A stretch of 64,000 nucleotides of DNA. It comes from Rhizobiaceae bacterium CPCC 101076 (GTDB lineage: Bacteria; Pseudomonadota; Alphaproteobacteria; Rhizobiales; Methylopilaceae). The stretch is taken from positions 124,001 through 188,000 of the forward strand of contig QDFX01000004.1 in assembly GCA_003347645.1 (NCBI GenBank). The letters run 5' to 3'. This document shows, one piece after another, positions 56,551 to 64,000 of the stretch. The translations under genes were made by a program, and so were the position numbers. The notes under the pieces are model-generated. The model was not told the origin of the DNA. It saw only the letters and a program-made list of their open reading frames with translations, and did no database searches. Numbering within the stretch: the stretch's first letter is position 1; the number at the start of each line of letters is the position of its first letter.

Positions 56551-57021
56551 TCAGGCGGTGCCTTCGGTCGCCTGCGTCATGCGCTGACGATAGAGCGCCG
56601 CGAAATCGATCGGATCGATCATCAGGGGCGGGAAGCCGCCATTGCGGACAGCGTCGGCGATGATCTGGCGGGCGAACGGGAACAGCAGGCGCGGGCACTC
56701 GATCAGGGCGACCGCCTGGCGGCTTCCGGCGTCGATGTTCTGGATCCGGAACAGACCCGCATAGACGATGTCGAATCGGAACACGGTCTCGGAGCCGGTT
56801 CCGGCCTTGCCCTCGATCTGCAGCTCGACCTCGATATCGGTCTCGCTAACGCCGCGGGCATTGACGTTGACGCCGATCTCGATGTTCGGCGAGCCGCCCT
56901 GCTGGACGAGCGAGCGCGGAGCCTGAGGGTTCTCGAACGAGAGATCCTTCACATACTGCGCAAGCACGCCGAGCGCGGGACCAGTGCCGGGGGCTTCAGG
57001 AGTAACATCCGCGGTCGTCAT
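56551..57021 (-). CDS. secB: Protein-export chaperone SecB
   Basis: A 156-aa tetrameric chaperone that keeps preproteins unfolded for SecA. 'ALGVLAQYVKDLSFENPQAP', 'VFRFDIVYAGLFRIQNI' and 'CPRLLFPFARQIIADAVRNG' followed by 'GFPPLMIDPIDFAALY' are the SecB hallmarks. ATG 57021 is preferred to the preceding in-frame TTG. It is divergent from the Tim44-domain gene, another export-related factor. Confidence 0.96.
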   Translation of the reverse strand: MTTADVTPEAPGTGPALGVLAQYVKDLSFENPQAPRSLVQQGGSPNIEIGVNVNARGVSETDIEVELQIEGKAGTGSETVFRFDIVYAGLFRIQNIDAGSRQAVALIECPRLLFPFARQIIADAVRNGGFPPLMIDPIDFAALYRQRMTQATEGTA

Positions 57022-57127
57022 CAACTCAACCCTCTTCGGCCCAAGCGGCCGGGCGGTGGGCTAGCACGGCGGGTCACGCGGCCGCAAGGCATGGGGTAGT
57101 ATGCTCCCCACAGCCTGAGATAAATTG

Positions 57128-57139
57128 TCATCCGGATGA
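57128..57139. repeat. 12-bp perfect palindrome between secB and the Tim44 gene
   Basis: TCATCCGGATGA reads the same on both strands and lies in the 197-base divergent promoter gap (57022-57218). It could be an operator for one or both genes. No regulator is suggested by the sequence. Confidence 0.35.
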
Positions 57140-57218
57140 ACCCGCTGGCGCGTCAGCGCGGATAGGCCCATATAGTTCTTTCGCCGGGCAGCAGTGCGCG
57201 GCCTCGCCAAAGGTGAAA

Positions 57219-57908
57219 ATGAGCGACGTGTTCGATATCTACACGGTCATCTTTCTAGTTCTCGCCGTCTTTATCCTCGTTCGGCTTCGTTCCGTTCTCG
57301 GAACCCGGACCGGAAACGAACGGCCGCGCGATTACGCCCGGGATACCGCGCCTCAGACCGCTAATGAGAACGTGATTCCCATGCCCCCGCGGCCCGATGC
57401 TGCGGCCGAGCCGGTCGATCCCGCACTTCGCTGGAAGGGATTCGCCGAGGACGGAACTCCCGTTGCGAAGGGCCTCGACGACATCGTCGCCGCCGATCCG
57501 ACGTTCGAGCCTGCCTCTTTCGTCCAGGGCGCGCGCGCTGCCTACGAGATGATCGTGCAGGCATTCGCCGCCGGCGACACCCGGACTCTGAAGGGTCTTC
57601 TGGCGAAGGACGTGTTCGACAGCTTCGCCGCGACGATCGCCGATCGCGAACGGCGGGGCGAAACGGTCGAATCGCGCTTCGTATCGATCGACAAGGCTGA
57701 TATCCGCGACGCCGAAATGCGCGGCGGAAGCGCCCAGATCGAGGTCCGCTTCGCGTCCCAGCTCGTCACGGCGACGCGGGACAAGGACGGCAATGTCATT
57801 GACGGCAACGCCGACGCGGTGACCGAGGTCATCGACATCTGGACCTTCGCGCGCGACGCGCACTCCCGCGACCCGAACTGGAAGCTCGTCTCGACCGAGG
57901 CAGCCTGA
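57219..57908 (+). CDS. Tim44/TimA domain membrane-associated protein
   Basis: A 229-aa protein with one N-terminal membrane helix ('IYTVIFLVLAVFILVRLRSV') and a C-terminal Tim44-like domain ('FVQGARAAYEMIVQAFAAGD', 'LKGLLAKDVFDSFAATIADR', 'VIDIWTFARDAHSRDPNWKL'). In alphaproteobacteria such proteins are relatives of mitochondrial Tim44 and act at the inner membrane. ATG 57219 has AAAGGTG upstream. mltA begins two bases after its stop. Confidence 0.92.
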   Translation: MSDVFDIYTVIFLVLAVFILVRLRSVLGTRTGNERPRDYARDTAPQTANENVIPMPPRPDAAAEPVDPALRWKGFAEDGTPVAKGLDDIVAADPTFEPASFVQGARAAYEMIVQAFAAGDTRTLKGLLAKDVFDSFAATIADRERRGETVESRFVSIDKADIRDAEMRGGSAQIEVRFASQLVTATRDKDGNVIDGNADAVTEVIDIWTFARDAHSRDPNWKLVSTEAA

Positions 57909-57910
57909 AG

Positions 57911-58963
57911 GTGGCCGCCGCTCGCGCGGCGGGCGCCGCCCTGGCGATCTTGATCGCTTCGGTCACAGCCGCCGGCGCGCAACCTTCTGGGGTTTCGCTC
58001 GCGCCGGTCAGCTTCGCGGCTCTGCCCGGCTGGGCGGCGGACGACCAGTCCGCCGCTTTTGCAACCTTCGTGTCTTCCTGCAGGAAACCGAAGCCCGGTC
58101 CGGTCCTGCCTGCCGGGCGATCGCTCAAGGCGGCTTGTTTGGCCGCTCTGCACGAAAATATCCGAAATCCGGCGGCAACCCGTACGTTCTTCGAGCGCCA
58201 TTTCGAGCCGTTTGTCGTCAACGGAGCGGATAACGGCTTCTATACGGGCTATTTCGAACCGGAGTTCACCGGTTCGCCGCGCCGGAACGCCGTACATTCC
58301 GAGCCGCTGCTGGCTCTGCCCCGCAAAATGCGAAATCCGGCTCCGGATCGTGCCGCCATCGAGGGCGGCGCGTTTTCCGGCCAAAAGCTCGAACTGGTCT
58401 GGCTCGATCCCGTCGATGCCTTCTTCGTCCATATCCAGGGTTCGGCCCGCATCAGGCTTGATGACGGCAAGGTCATCCGGGTGCGCTTCGCCGGCAGGAA
58501 CGGCCTTCCCTTCACGCCGATCGGGCGCGTCCTGGTTCAACGCGGAGAGCTGACGCTTGAGCAGGCCGATATGGCCGGCATCCGCGCCTGGCTTGCTGCC
58601 CACCCGGATCAGGCCCGCGCGCTGATGCGGGAGAACAAATCCTACATCTTCTTCAGGCCGGATACGGGACGCGCGGCGGAGGCCGGGCCGATCGGCGGAT
58701 CGGGTCTCGCTTTGACGGCCGGGCGAAGCATCGCGATCGACGACCAGATCTGGCCGTACGGGATTCCGGTCTGGATCGACGCGCCTTTGCCGTCGGGCGA
58801 TTTTCGTCGGCTGACCGTCGCGCAGGATACGGGCGCCGCGATCAAGGGAGCCGCCCGGGCCGACATCTTCCTCGGCGCGGGCGTCGAGGCGGGCGCGGAA
58901 GCGGGCCAACTCAAGCATTCGGGGACGTTCGTCGTTCTGTTGCCGCGAAGGGCCGGGCGATGA
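57911..58963 (+). CDS. mltA: Membrane-bound lytic murein transglycosylase A
   Basis: A 350-aa peptidoglycan lyase. A signal sequence covers about residues 1-23 with no lipobox cysteine. The MltA core has 'VVNGADNGFYTGYFEPEFTG', 'LVWLDPVDAFFVHIQGSARI', and the C-terminal 3D domain 'RRLTVAQDTGAAIKGAARAD' with catalytic Asp followed by 'IFLGAG'. The GTG start is two bases after the Tim44 gene. Its stop overlaps the smr start by four bases. Confidence 0.95.
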   Translation: MAAARAAGAALAILIASVTAAGAQPSGVSLAPVSFAALPGWAADDQSAAFATFVSSCRKPKPGPVLPAGRSLKAACLAALHENIRNPAATRTFFERHFEPFVVNGADNGFYTGYFEPEFTGSPRRNAVHSEPLLALPRKMRNPAPDRAAIEGGAFSGQKLELVWLDPVDAFFVHIQGSARIRLDDGKVIRVRFAGRNGLPFTPIGRVLVQRGELTLEQADMAGIRAWLAAHPDQARALMRENKSYIFFRPDTGRAAEAGPIGGSGLALTAGRSIAIDDQIWPYGIPVWIDAPLPSGDFRRLTVAQDTGAAIKGAARADIFLGAGVEAGAEAGQLKHSGTFVVLLPRRAGR

Positions 58964-59526
58964 AGCGCGAAGGCTGGCGCTCGCGGCGTCGAAGAGACCT
59001 GACGGCGGACGAACGCACGCTCTGGGCCAAGGTCGCCGAAACGATCCAGCCTTTGCCCGGACGACGGGTGCCACCTCCTCCGACCGATCCGACACCTGAA
59101 ACGTCGGCAACGGCGCAGCCAGACAAGCAGACGCCGGTTCGGGCGGCGGCCGCCCCACCGGTCAAACCGAAAGCCCATCCCCCGCTCGCTCCGATCGAGC
59201 CTAAGATCGCTAGAAGCCTCCGGCGCGGCGGCGAGGTCGATGCACGCATCGATCTTCATGGCCTGCGGCAGGATCAGGCGCATGGCCGCCTGCGCGCCTT
59301 TCTGGTCCGCGCACAGTCGAACGGGGCGCGGGTCGTCCTGGTCATCACCGGCAAGGGTACGACCGGAGGCGGCGGTCTCTTCGACGAACGCGGCGTGCTG
59401 AAGCGGCAGGTGCCGATCTGGCTGTCGGAGCCCGCTATGCGCGCGATCGTACTCGGCTTCTCCGAGGCATCCGCCGCGCATGGCGGCTCGGGCGCGCTCT
59501 ATGTGAGGCTGCGCCGCGAGCGCTGA
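58960..59526 (+). CDS. Smr domain protein
   Basis: A 188-aa protein with a Pro/Ala-rich basic N-terminal half and a C-terminal Smr domain ('DARIDLHGLRQDQAHGRLRA', 'ARVVLVITGKGTTGGGGLFD', 'SGALYVRLRR'). Smr domains can nick branched DNA or cleave RNA, as in ribosome rescue. It overlaps mltA and ends three bases before the hslU stop (convergent). Confidence 0.92.
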   Translation: MKREGWRSRRRRDLTADERTLWAKVAETIQPLPGRRVPPPPTDPTPETSATAQPDKQTPVRAAAAPPVKPKAHPPLAPIEPKIARSLRRGGEVDARIDLHGLRQDQAHGRLRAFLVRAQSNGARVVLVITGKGTTGGGGLFDERGVLKRQVPIWLSEPAMRAIVLGFSEASAAHGGSGALYVRLRRER

Positions 59527-59529
59527 GTG

Positions 59530-60837
59530 TCAGAGCACGAAGCGCGACAGGTCCGCGTTCTTGGCCAGATCGCCGATATGCTCGCGGACATAATCTCCAT
59601 CGATCCTGAAAGCCTCGCCCGAGCGGTCGGCCGCCGTGAACGAGATCTCGTCGAGAACGCGCTCCAGAACCGTTGCAAGGCGGCGCGCGCCGATATTCTC
59701 GACCGTCGAATTCACTTCGGCCGCGATATCGGCAATGGCATCGATACCGTCGTCGGTGATCTCGAGCGTGACACCTTCGGTCGCCATCAGCGCGACGGAC
59801 TGCTTGATCAGGCTAACCTCGGTTTCGGTGAGAATCCGGCGGAAATCGGCGCGTGTCAGCGGTTCGAGTTCGACGCGGATCGGCAAACGGCCCTGAAGCT
59901 CCGGCAGAAGGTCGGAGGGCTTCGCGACATGGAACGCGCCGGAGGCTATGAACAGGATGTGATCGGTCTTCACCGATCCATACTTGGTGGCAACCGTCGT
60001 GCCTTCGATCAGAGGGAGAAGATCGCGCTGAACGCCTTCACGTGAAACATCGCCGCCGCCGCGGCCTTCGCGGACGGTGATCTTGTCGATTTCGTCGAGG
60101 AAGACGATGCCGTTCTGCTCGACCGAGCGGATCGCCTCCAGCACGACCTGTTCCTGGTCGAGCAGTTTGTCGCTCTCCTCGGCGAGAAGGACCGTGTGAC
60201 TTTCCTTGACGGTCATCCTGCGCGTCTTCTTCTGGCCGGCACCGAGTTTGCCGAACAGGTCGCCGATCGACATGACCCCGATCTGGCCGCCGGGCATTCC
60301 GGGAATGTCGAACTGCGGCATGCCTCCGCTACCTGCGGAGGTCTCGATCTCGATCTCCTTGTCGTCGAGTTCATTTGCGCGGAGCTTCTTTCGGAAGCTG
60401 TCGCGGGTGCTAGGTCCCGCGCCCGGACCAACGAGCGCGTCGAGCACGCGTTCCTCCGCCGCGTGATGGGCTTTGGCCTGAACGTCCTTCCGCTTGGATT
60501 CGCGGACCAGTGTAATACCCACTTCAAGCAGGTCGCGGACAATCTGCTCGACATCGCGGCCCACATAGCCGACCTCGGTGAACTTGGTCGCCTCGATCTT
60601 GAGGAAGGGTGCGCCGGCGAGCTTGGCAAGGCGGCGCGAGATCTCCGTCTTGCCGACGCCGGTCGGCCCGATCATCAAAATGTTCTTGGGCAGAACCTCG
60701 TCGCGCAGCTCTTCGCTGAGCTGGAGCCGGCGCCAGCGATTGCGTAACGCGATGGCGACCGCCCGTTTGGCCTTGCCTTGGCCGACGATGAACCGGTCCA
60801 GTTCGGATACGATCTCGCGGGGAGAGAAATCACTCAT
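59530..60837 (-). CDS. hslU: HslU, ATPase subunit of the HslUV protease
   Basis: A 435-aa AAA+ unfoldase. Walker A is '[20 protein letters not shown]', Walker B '[20 protein letters not shown]', and the pore region contains '[20 protein letters not shown]'. The C-terminus, '[11 protein letters not shown]', is the tail that inserts into HslV. The usual [15 protein letters not shown] segment includes a degenerate parS-like sequence. hslV lies 1.3 kb upstream, separated by two other reading frames, rather than adjacent. Confidence 0.97.
   Translation of the reverse strand: MSDFSPREIVSELDRFIVGQGKAKRAVAIALRNRWRRLQLSEELRDEVLPKNILMIGPTGVGKTEISRRLAKLAGAPFLKIEATKFTEVGYVGRDVEQIVRDLLEVGITLVRESKRKDVQAKAHHAAEERVLDALVGPGAGPSTRDSFRKKLRANELDDKEIEIETSAGSGGMPQFDIPGMPGGQIGVMSIGDLFGKLGAGQKKTRRMTVKESHTVLLAEESDKLLDQEQVVLEAIRSVEQNGIVFLDEIDKITVREGRGGGDVSREGVQRDLLPLIEGTTVATKYGSVKTDHILFIASGAFHVAKPSDLLPELQGRLPIRVELEPLTRADFRRILTETEVSLIKQSVALMATEGVTLEITDDGIDAIADIAAEVNSTVENIGARRLATVLERVLDEISFTAADRSGEAFRIDGDYVREHIGDLAKNADLSRFVL
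60034..60049. promoter_or_regulatory. Degenerate parS-like site in hslU
   Basis: GCCTTCACGTGAAACA matches parS at 13 of 16 positions with one perfect half. It encodes VSRE in a strictly conserved HslU segment, so coding constraint alone may explain it. Confidence 0.25.
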
Positions 60838-61064
60838 TCACTAAAGCCCTGACTGCCAATCCGGATCGCCTCGACCGGATGAAGAAGCATGATGACGTTG
60901 AGGGTGAGGTTGTCCCGAATGACGTAGCCGGTGCCGAGTTCGAAGACGACCGCGAGTCCGATCACGAACCATATGGGAAGCCGCCAGGCGAGCAGGAAGC
61001 CCAGGAGAATGCAGTGGTGAAGCGGAAACCGGCTGGCGCGGGCCGGATCCGCCGGGGACCGAGA
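60834..61064 (-). pseudogene. Truncated DUF2585 family gene remnant
   Basis: The minus-strand frame ending at the TGA that overlaps the hslU ATG encodes 'GFLLAWRLPIWFVIGLAVVF' then 'ELGTGYVIRDNLTLNVIMLL' and 'HPVEAIRI', which matches the C-terminal third of DUF2585 membrane proteins as I know them. The N-terminal two thirds, including the DWYT and SH.iHG motifs, are missing: the frame begins right after the stop of the DUF2157-like gene with no start codon. The ATGA overlap with hslU suggests it was once an intact gene in the hslV-hslU operon. Confidence 0.65.
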
Positions 61065-62123
61065 TCATGAAGCGGCAAGTCCGCTGGATGGAAGATGCCG
61101 GGTGAGGCTCGCGGGCATCGCGGAGAGGAGGATGCGGCGGAGCCATTGCCAGCCGGCGCTCAGCAACAGCACGAAGGCGCCAAGAGCGAGAAGCGTGAGC
61201 GGCGTGGCGGTATCGCTGACGCCGCTCTGCCGGATCAGTTCGGTGAAGGCGAAGCCCGCATAGGCCAGGCCGGACACGAGGATCGCGCGCCGGTTCACCA
61301 GAACGGCGACCAACCCCAAGACGAGGAAGAGACCGAGGATGGCCCAGGCCATTGCCGGAGTTGGTTGAATACCTTCGGACAGGCCAGAGACCAGCGAATG
61401 AACGATCAGCGGCGCGGCGAGAAGATGCAGCCAGAAGGCGATATCGGTGCGCCGGGTCAGGCGGTCCGGATCGCTGACGTCGAAGCGCATCGCCAAGGCG
61501 AAGACGATGATGCCGCAAACGAAGAGCGCGGGACGAACCAATGTCTCGAAGAGCGCGGGGATGAGCGTTCCCATGGCTCCGATGCAAGCGGCGATAAAGG
61601 CCGCGGCGCCCGCCGCCGGTGTGATCGGCACGCGGAAGCGGAGGTAATGGAGACAAGCCGCAGCAGCTCCCGCTACGCCGCCGGCGGCGAGCGCGAGCGG
61701 GTGAACGTAAGCCAGATTAAAGACCGAGGCGCGCGCTGCGAGCTCAAGTGGAAAGAACGCAAGGAACACCGCCGAGAACACCGAATATGCGAAGATGACC
61801 AGCAGGACGATGCTCGGCAGAGCCATCCGTCGTTTCCGGGTGAAGAACTCCGCGAGTCCCCAGGACGCGACTGCTGTGATCGTCCATTTTCCGCTGAAGC
61901 CGAACGCCATTCCAAAATAGCCGAGCGCAGTCAGGAAGAGTGCGAGGCCGATCGTGACGAAGATGTCGCCAAAGCCGGAAACGAAACGGAGCCGCTCCTC
62001 GTCGCGCGGTCCAAGCGCACTGGCTGACGCGAGCTCGCCCTCGATCTCGCAAAGTATCGTGACCTGGTCGGCCGTGACAACACCGCGTTCGATGGCCGTC
62101 GTCAGAGCGGTCTCGGAAATCAT
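61065..62123 (-). CDS. DUF2157-like multispanning membrane protein
   Basis: A 352-aa protein: a short cytoplasmic N-terminal helical segment ('[20 protein letters not shown]') typical of DUF2157, then about ten hydrophobic helices (e.g. '[20 protein letters not shown]', '[20 protein letters not shown]'). Function unknown. ATG 62123 overlaps the hslV stop (ATGA) and is preferred to 62171. The gene sits between hslV and hslU where such a gene is not usually found, and may have replaced the missing part of the DUF2585 gene. Confidence 0.8.
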   Translation of the reverse strand: MISETALTTAIERGVVTADQVTILCEIEGELASASALGPRDEERLRFVSGFGDIFVTIGLALFLTALGYFGMAFGFSGKWTITAVASWGLAEFFTRKRRMALPSIVLLVIFAYSVFSAVFLAFFPLELAARASVFNLAYVHPLALAAGGVAGAAAACLHYLRFRVPITPAAGAAAFIAACIGAMGTLIPALFETLVRPALFVCGIIVFALAMRFDVSDPDRLTRRTDIAFWLHLLAAPLIVHSLVSGLSEGIQPTPAMAWAILGLFLVLGLVAVLVNRRAILVSGLAYAGFAFTELIRQSGVSDTATPLTLLALGAFVLLLSAGWQWLRRILLSAMPASLTRHLPSSGLAAS

Positions 62124-62668
62124 GCTGCATCCAGCGTTTCGAGGACCAGCTGGTCGTTGGTGTAGACGCAAATCTCGGCCGCGATCTTCATGCTGCGGCG
62201 GACGATCTCCTCCGCGGAGAAGTCCGTATCGGCCAGCGCGCGAGCGGCAGCGAGGGCGTAATTGCCGCCCGAACCGATGGCCGCGATGCCATGTTCAGGC
62301 TCCAGCACATCGCCGGTGCCGGTCAGGACGAGGCTCGTATCGGCATCGGCGACCAGCATCATCGCTTCCAGCCGGCGTAGATAACGATCCGTCCGCCAGT
62401 CCTTGGCGAGTTCGACGGAGGCGCGGAGAAGCTGCCCGGGATATTGTTCCAGCTTGGCTTCCAGCCGCTCGAACAGCGTGAAGGCGTCGGCCGTGGCGCC
62501 AGCGAAGCCGCCGATCACCTTTCCGCCCGCTAGGCGGCGGACCTTTTTTGCGGTGTGCTTCATGACTGTCTGGCCCATCGTCACCTGGCCGTCGCCGCCG
62601 ATCGCGACCTTGCCACGCTTGCGGACATGCAGGATCGTCGTGCCGTGCCAGAGCGTATTGTCGCTCAA
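62120..62668 (-). CDS. hslV: HslV, peptidase subunit of the HslUV protease
   Basis: A 182-aa Ntn hydrolase. The N-terminal threonine nucleophile lies in '[20 protein letters not shown]' and is exposed after removal of a short leader. '[20 protein letters not shown]' and '[20 protein letters not shown]' are conserved. I chose TTG 62668 because TGGAG lies six bases before it and it gives the family N-terminus MSDN; a GTG at 62680 has no ribosome-binding site. Its stop overlaps the DUF2157-like gene. Confidence 0.94.
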   Translation of the reverse strand: MSDNTLWHGTTILHVRKRGKVAIGGDGQVTMGQTVMKHTAKKVRRLAGGKVIGGFAGATADAFTLFERLEAKLEQYPGQLLRASVELAKDWRTDRYLRRLEAMMLVADADTSLVLTGTGDVLEPEHGIAAIGSGGNYALAAARALADTDFSAEEIVRRSMKIAAEICVYTNDQLVLETLDAA

Positions 62669-62843
62669 GGGAATCTCCACTGGTTTGGGGCCATACTTAA
62701 GCGGTCAGGGATCGCGGTCAAAGAGCACCGCTGGCATACCACGGAAACGCCTGCTAAAGAGCCGCCAGCATGACGGGCCGGTGACGGGACCTTCACGCTT
62801 TTATGGTGGTATCTCACCGCCATTCCAGACGCAGAGATTAAAG

Positions 62844-63440
62844 ATGACCCGCCGCGCGACCATCGCCCGCAAGACGAGCGAAACCGACGTGACCGTGACC
62901 GTGAACCTCGACGGCGAGGGCAAGGGGACGATTTCGACCGGGGTGGGCTTCCTCGACCATATGCTGGACCTTCTCGCCCGCCATTCCCTGATCGACCTCG
63001 ACGTGAAGGCCAAGGGCGACACCCATATCGATTTTCACCACACGACCGAGGACATCGGCATCGCGCTTGGCCAGGCCGTGCGGCAGGCACTGGGCGACAT
63101 GAGAGGCATCGCCCGCTACGCCGATGTCGCAATGCCGATGGACGAAACGCTGACGCGCGTCGCGATCGATGTTTCGGGCCGGTCGTTCCTCGTCTGGCGT
63201 ACGGAGTTTCCGGCGGCGAAGGTCGGCGAGTTCGATACCGAGCTGGTGCGCGAATTCTTCCAGGGCTTCGCCACGCATGCGGCTGTGACTCTGCATGTCG
63301 AGACGTTCTATGGTGCCAATGCGCACCACGTCGCGGAGTCCTGCTTCAAGGGCCTGGCGCGCGTATTGCGGACAGCGCTCACCGTGGACCCGCGCACGGT
63401 GAACATCATTCCCTCGACCAAGGGCAGCCTCGGCGGCTGA
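62844..63440 (+). CDS. hisB: Imidazoleglycerol-phosphate dehydratase
   Basis: A 198-aa monofunctional HisB (no phosphatase domain). Mn-binding repeats are '[20 protein letters not shown]', '[20 protein letters not shown]', and '[20 protein letters not shown]'. It acts in histidine synthesis. It is divergent from hslV and followed by a DUF2628 gene and hisH, the common Hyphomicrobiales order. Confidence 0.97.
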   Translation: MTRRATIARKTSETDVTVTVNLDGEGKGTISTGVGFLDHMLDLLARHSLIDLDVKAKGDTHIDFHHTTEDIGIALGQAVRQALGDMRGIARYADVAMPMDETLTRVAIDVSGRSFLVWRTEFPAAKVGEFDTELVREFFQGFATHAAVTLHVETFYGANAHHVAESCFKGLARVLRTALTVDPRTVNIIPSTKGSLGG

Positions 63441-63448
63441 GAGACATC

Positions 63449-63931
63449 ATGCGTTTGTGGACCGTTCACGAACCGGGAACCTCGGCCAGCGCGGACGAGC
63501 GGGCGGATGGCATCCTGTTCGTGAAGGATGGCTCCTCCTGGTGGGGCCTGTTCTTTCCGCTGCCCTGGCTGCTCATCCAGCGGCTCTGGGTCGGCACGCT
63601 GATCTATGTCTTGCTCTCAGTTGCCGCTGCGGCGATCGGTATGCTTCTGCCGCTGAGCGACAGCTCGGGCGTTCTGCTCGGGCTGATCGGGAATCTCTAC
63701 GTCGCATTCGAAGGCAACGACATGCGGCGACGCAAGCTCGCGCGGCTCGGCTATGTCCAGGTCGGCAGCGTCGTCGCCGACAGCCGCGTCGAGGCGGAGA
63801 TCGATTATTTCTCCTCGCTACCGGCAGAAGCGAGGTCGCGCTCGACGAGCGTCGCCTATGCTGGGCCGAAGCGCCGGGCCGAAGCGAACGACGTTCTTGG
63901 GCTCTTCCCCGAACCAGGGGGCGGGCGGTGA
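63449..63931 (+). CDS. DUF2628 domain membrane protein
   Basis: A 160-aa protein of unknown function with 'RADGILFVKDGSSWWGLFFP' and 'LPWLLIQRLWVGTLIYVLLS', then 'FEGNDMRRRKLARLGYVQVG', the DUF2628 pattern. Two or three membrane helices are predicted (about residues 35-90). It is usually located between hisB and hisH, as here; no role in histidine synthesis is known. Its stop overlaps the hisH GTG. Confidence 0.9.
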   Translation: MRLWTVHEPGTSASADERADGILFVKDGSSWWGLFFPLPWLLIQRLWVGTLIYVLLSVAAAAIGMLLPLSDSSGVLLGLIGNLYVAFEGNDMRRRKLARLGYVQVGSVVADSRVEAEIDYFSSLPAEARSRSTSVAYAGPKRRAEANDVLGLFPEPGGGR

Positions 63932-64000
63932 CCATCGCTCTCGTCGACTATGGCGCCGGCAATCTCCGCTCGGCCGCGAAGGCGTTCGAGGCCGCGGGCG
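63928..64000 (+). CDS. hisH: Imidazole glycerol phosphate synthase subunit HisH (5' end only)
   Basis: The window ends inside this gene. The first 24 codons read 'TIALVDYGAGNLRSAAKAFE' after the start, the typical HisH N-terminus with DYGAGN. The GTG start overlaps the DUF2628 stop by three bases. HisH is the glutaminase half of the HisF-HisH synthase. Confidence 0.93.
   Translation, partial: MTIALVDYGAGNLRSAAKAFEAAG

Noticed and set aside
60034-60049. Third functional parS site in hslU.
   Set aside because: Three mismatches in one arm, and the bases encode the conserved VSRE segment of HslU, so coding constraint is enough. Listed only as a degenerate match.

Overview
The window is a gene-dense, GC-rich chromosomal segment of an alphaproteobacterium, most probably of the order Hyphomicrobiales (Rhizobiales). 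The clues are a PhyR-NepR-EcfG general stress locus with a GGAAC-N16-CGTT promoter, an alphaproteobacterial SOS box (GAAC-N7-GAAC), CtrA-type TTAA-N7-TTAAC sites beside hemE, and the gene order parB-parA-rsmG-mnmG-mnmE-rho-hemJ-hemE followed by maf-aroE-coaE-dnaQ. I cannot name the genus. Nearly everything is chromosomal housekeeping. I saw no insertion sequence, prophage, CRISPR array or rRNA operon.

Layout. 1-4.5 kb: a PRC-barrel periplasmic protein, then phyR facing nepR-ecfG and a histidine-kinase-like protein whose ATP-binding domain looks dead. 4.5-12.4 kb: lipid kinase, glucokinase, a Zur-like regulator, ispG, mtgA, rpmF, a GGDEF/EAL protein with a ruined GGDEF motif, and an SOS-controlled imuA without imuB or dnaE2, next to a remnant of a tctA transporter gene. 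12.65-20.96 kb: an eleven-gene minus-strand operon. A molybdenum hydroxylase (2Fe-2S subunit, Mo subunit, cytochrome c) and its maturation genes (xdhC and a mobA/mocA-like gene) enclose fccAB and soxXYZA. The SoxY homologue ends in an AACIE arm instead of the GGCGG carrier arm, and no soxB or soxCD is present. 21.1-23.3 kb: an OmpR/EnvZ-type two-component system in the same orientation. 23.3-24 kb: a 28-residue membrane microprotein, an orphan terminator and tRNA-Ala(CGC).

24-44.7 kb: yggT, a DUF167 gene, folD, ppa, a thioredoxin-TPR protein, a Lon-substrate-domain protein, a Trm112-like gene, holA-lptE-leuS, a yggS homologue, an L,D-transpeptidase, a response regulator, xth, lolA, ftsK, glnK-amtB with a sigma-54-like promoter, tesB and a ubiH-type hydroxylase. 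44.9-53.4 kb: the partition and tRNA-modification cluster, with two perfect parS sites in the 5' coding ends of rsmG and mnmG, then rho, hemJ and hemE. 53.42-53.75 kb: an AT-rich gap between hemE and maf with two perfect and one near-perfect CtrA site, the best candidate for the chromosomal origin. 53.75-64 kb: maf-aroE-coaE-dnaQ, secB, a Tim44-domain gene, mltA, smr, hslU, a truncated DUF2585 remnant, a DUF2157-like gene, hslV, hisB, a DUF2628 gene and the first codons of hisH.

Most worth following up are the composite AACIE-SoxYZ/molybdenum hydroxylase operon, the Cori-like region, the degenerate kinase in the stress locus, the decayed imuA/tctA junction, and the hemE gene with no conventional start codon where the family expects one.
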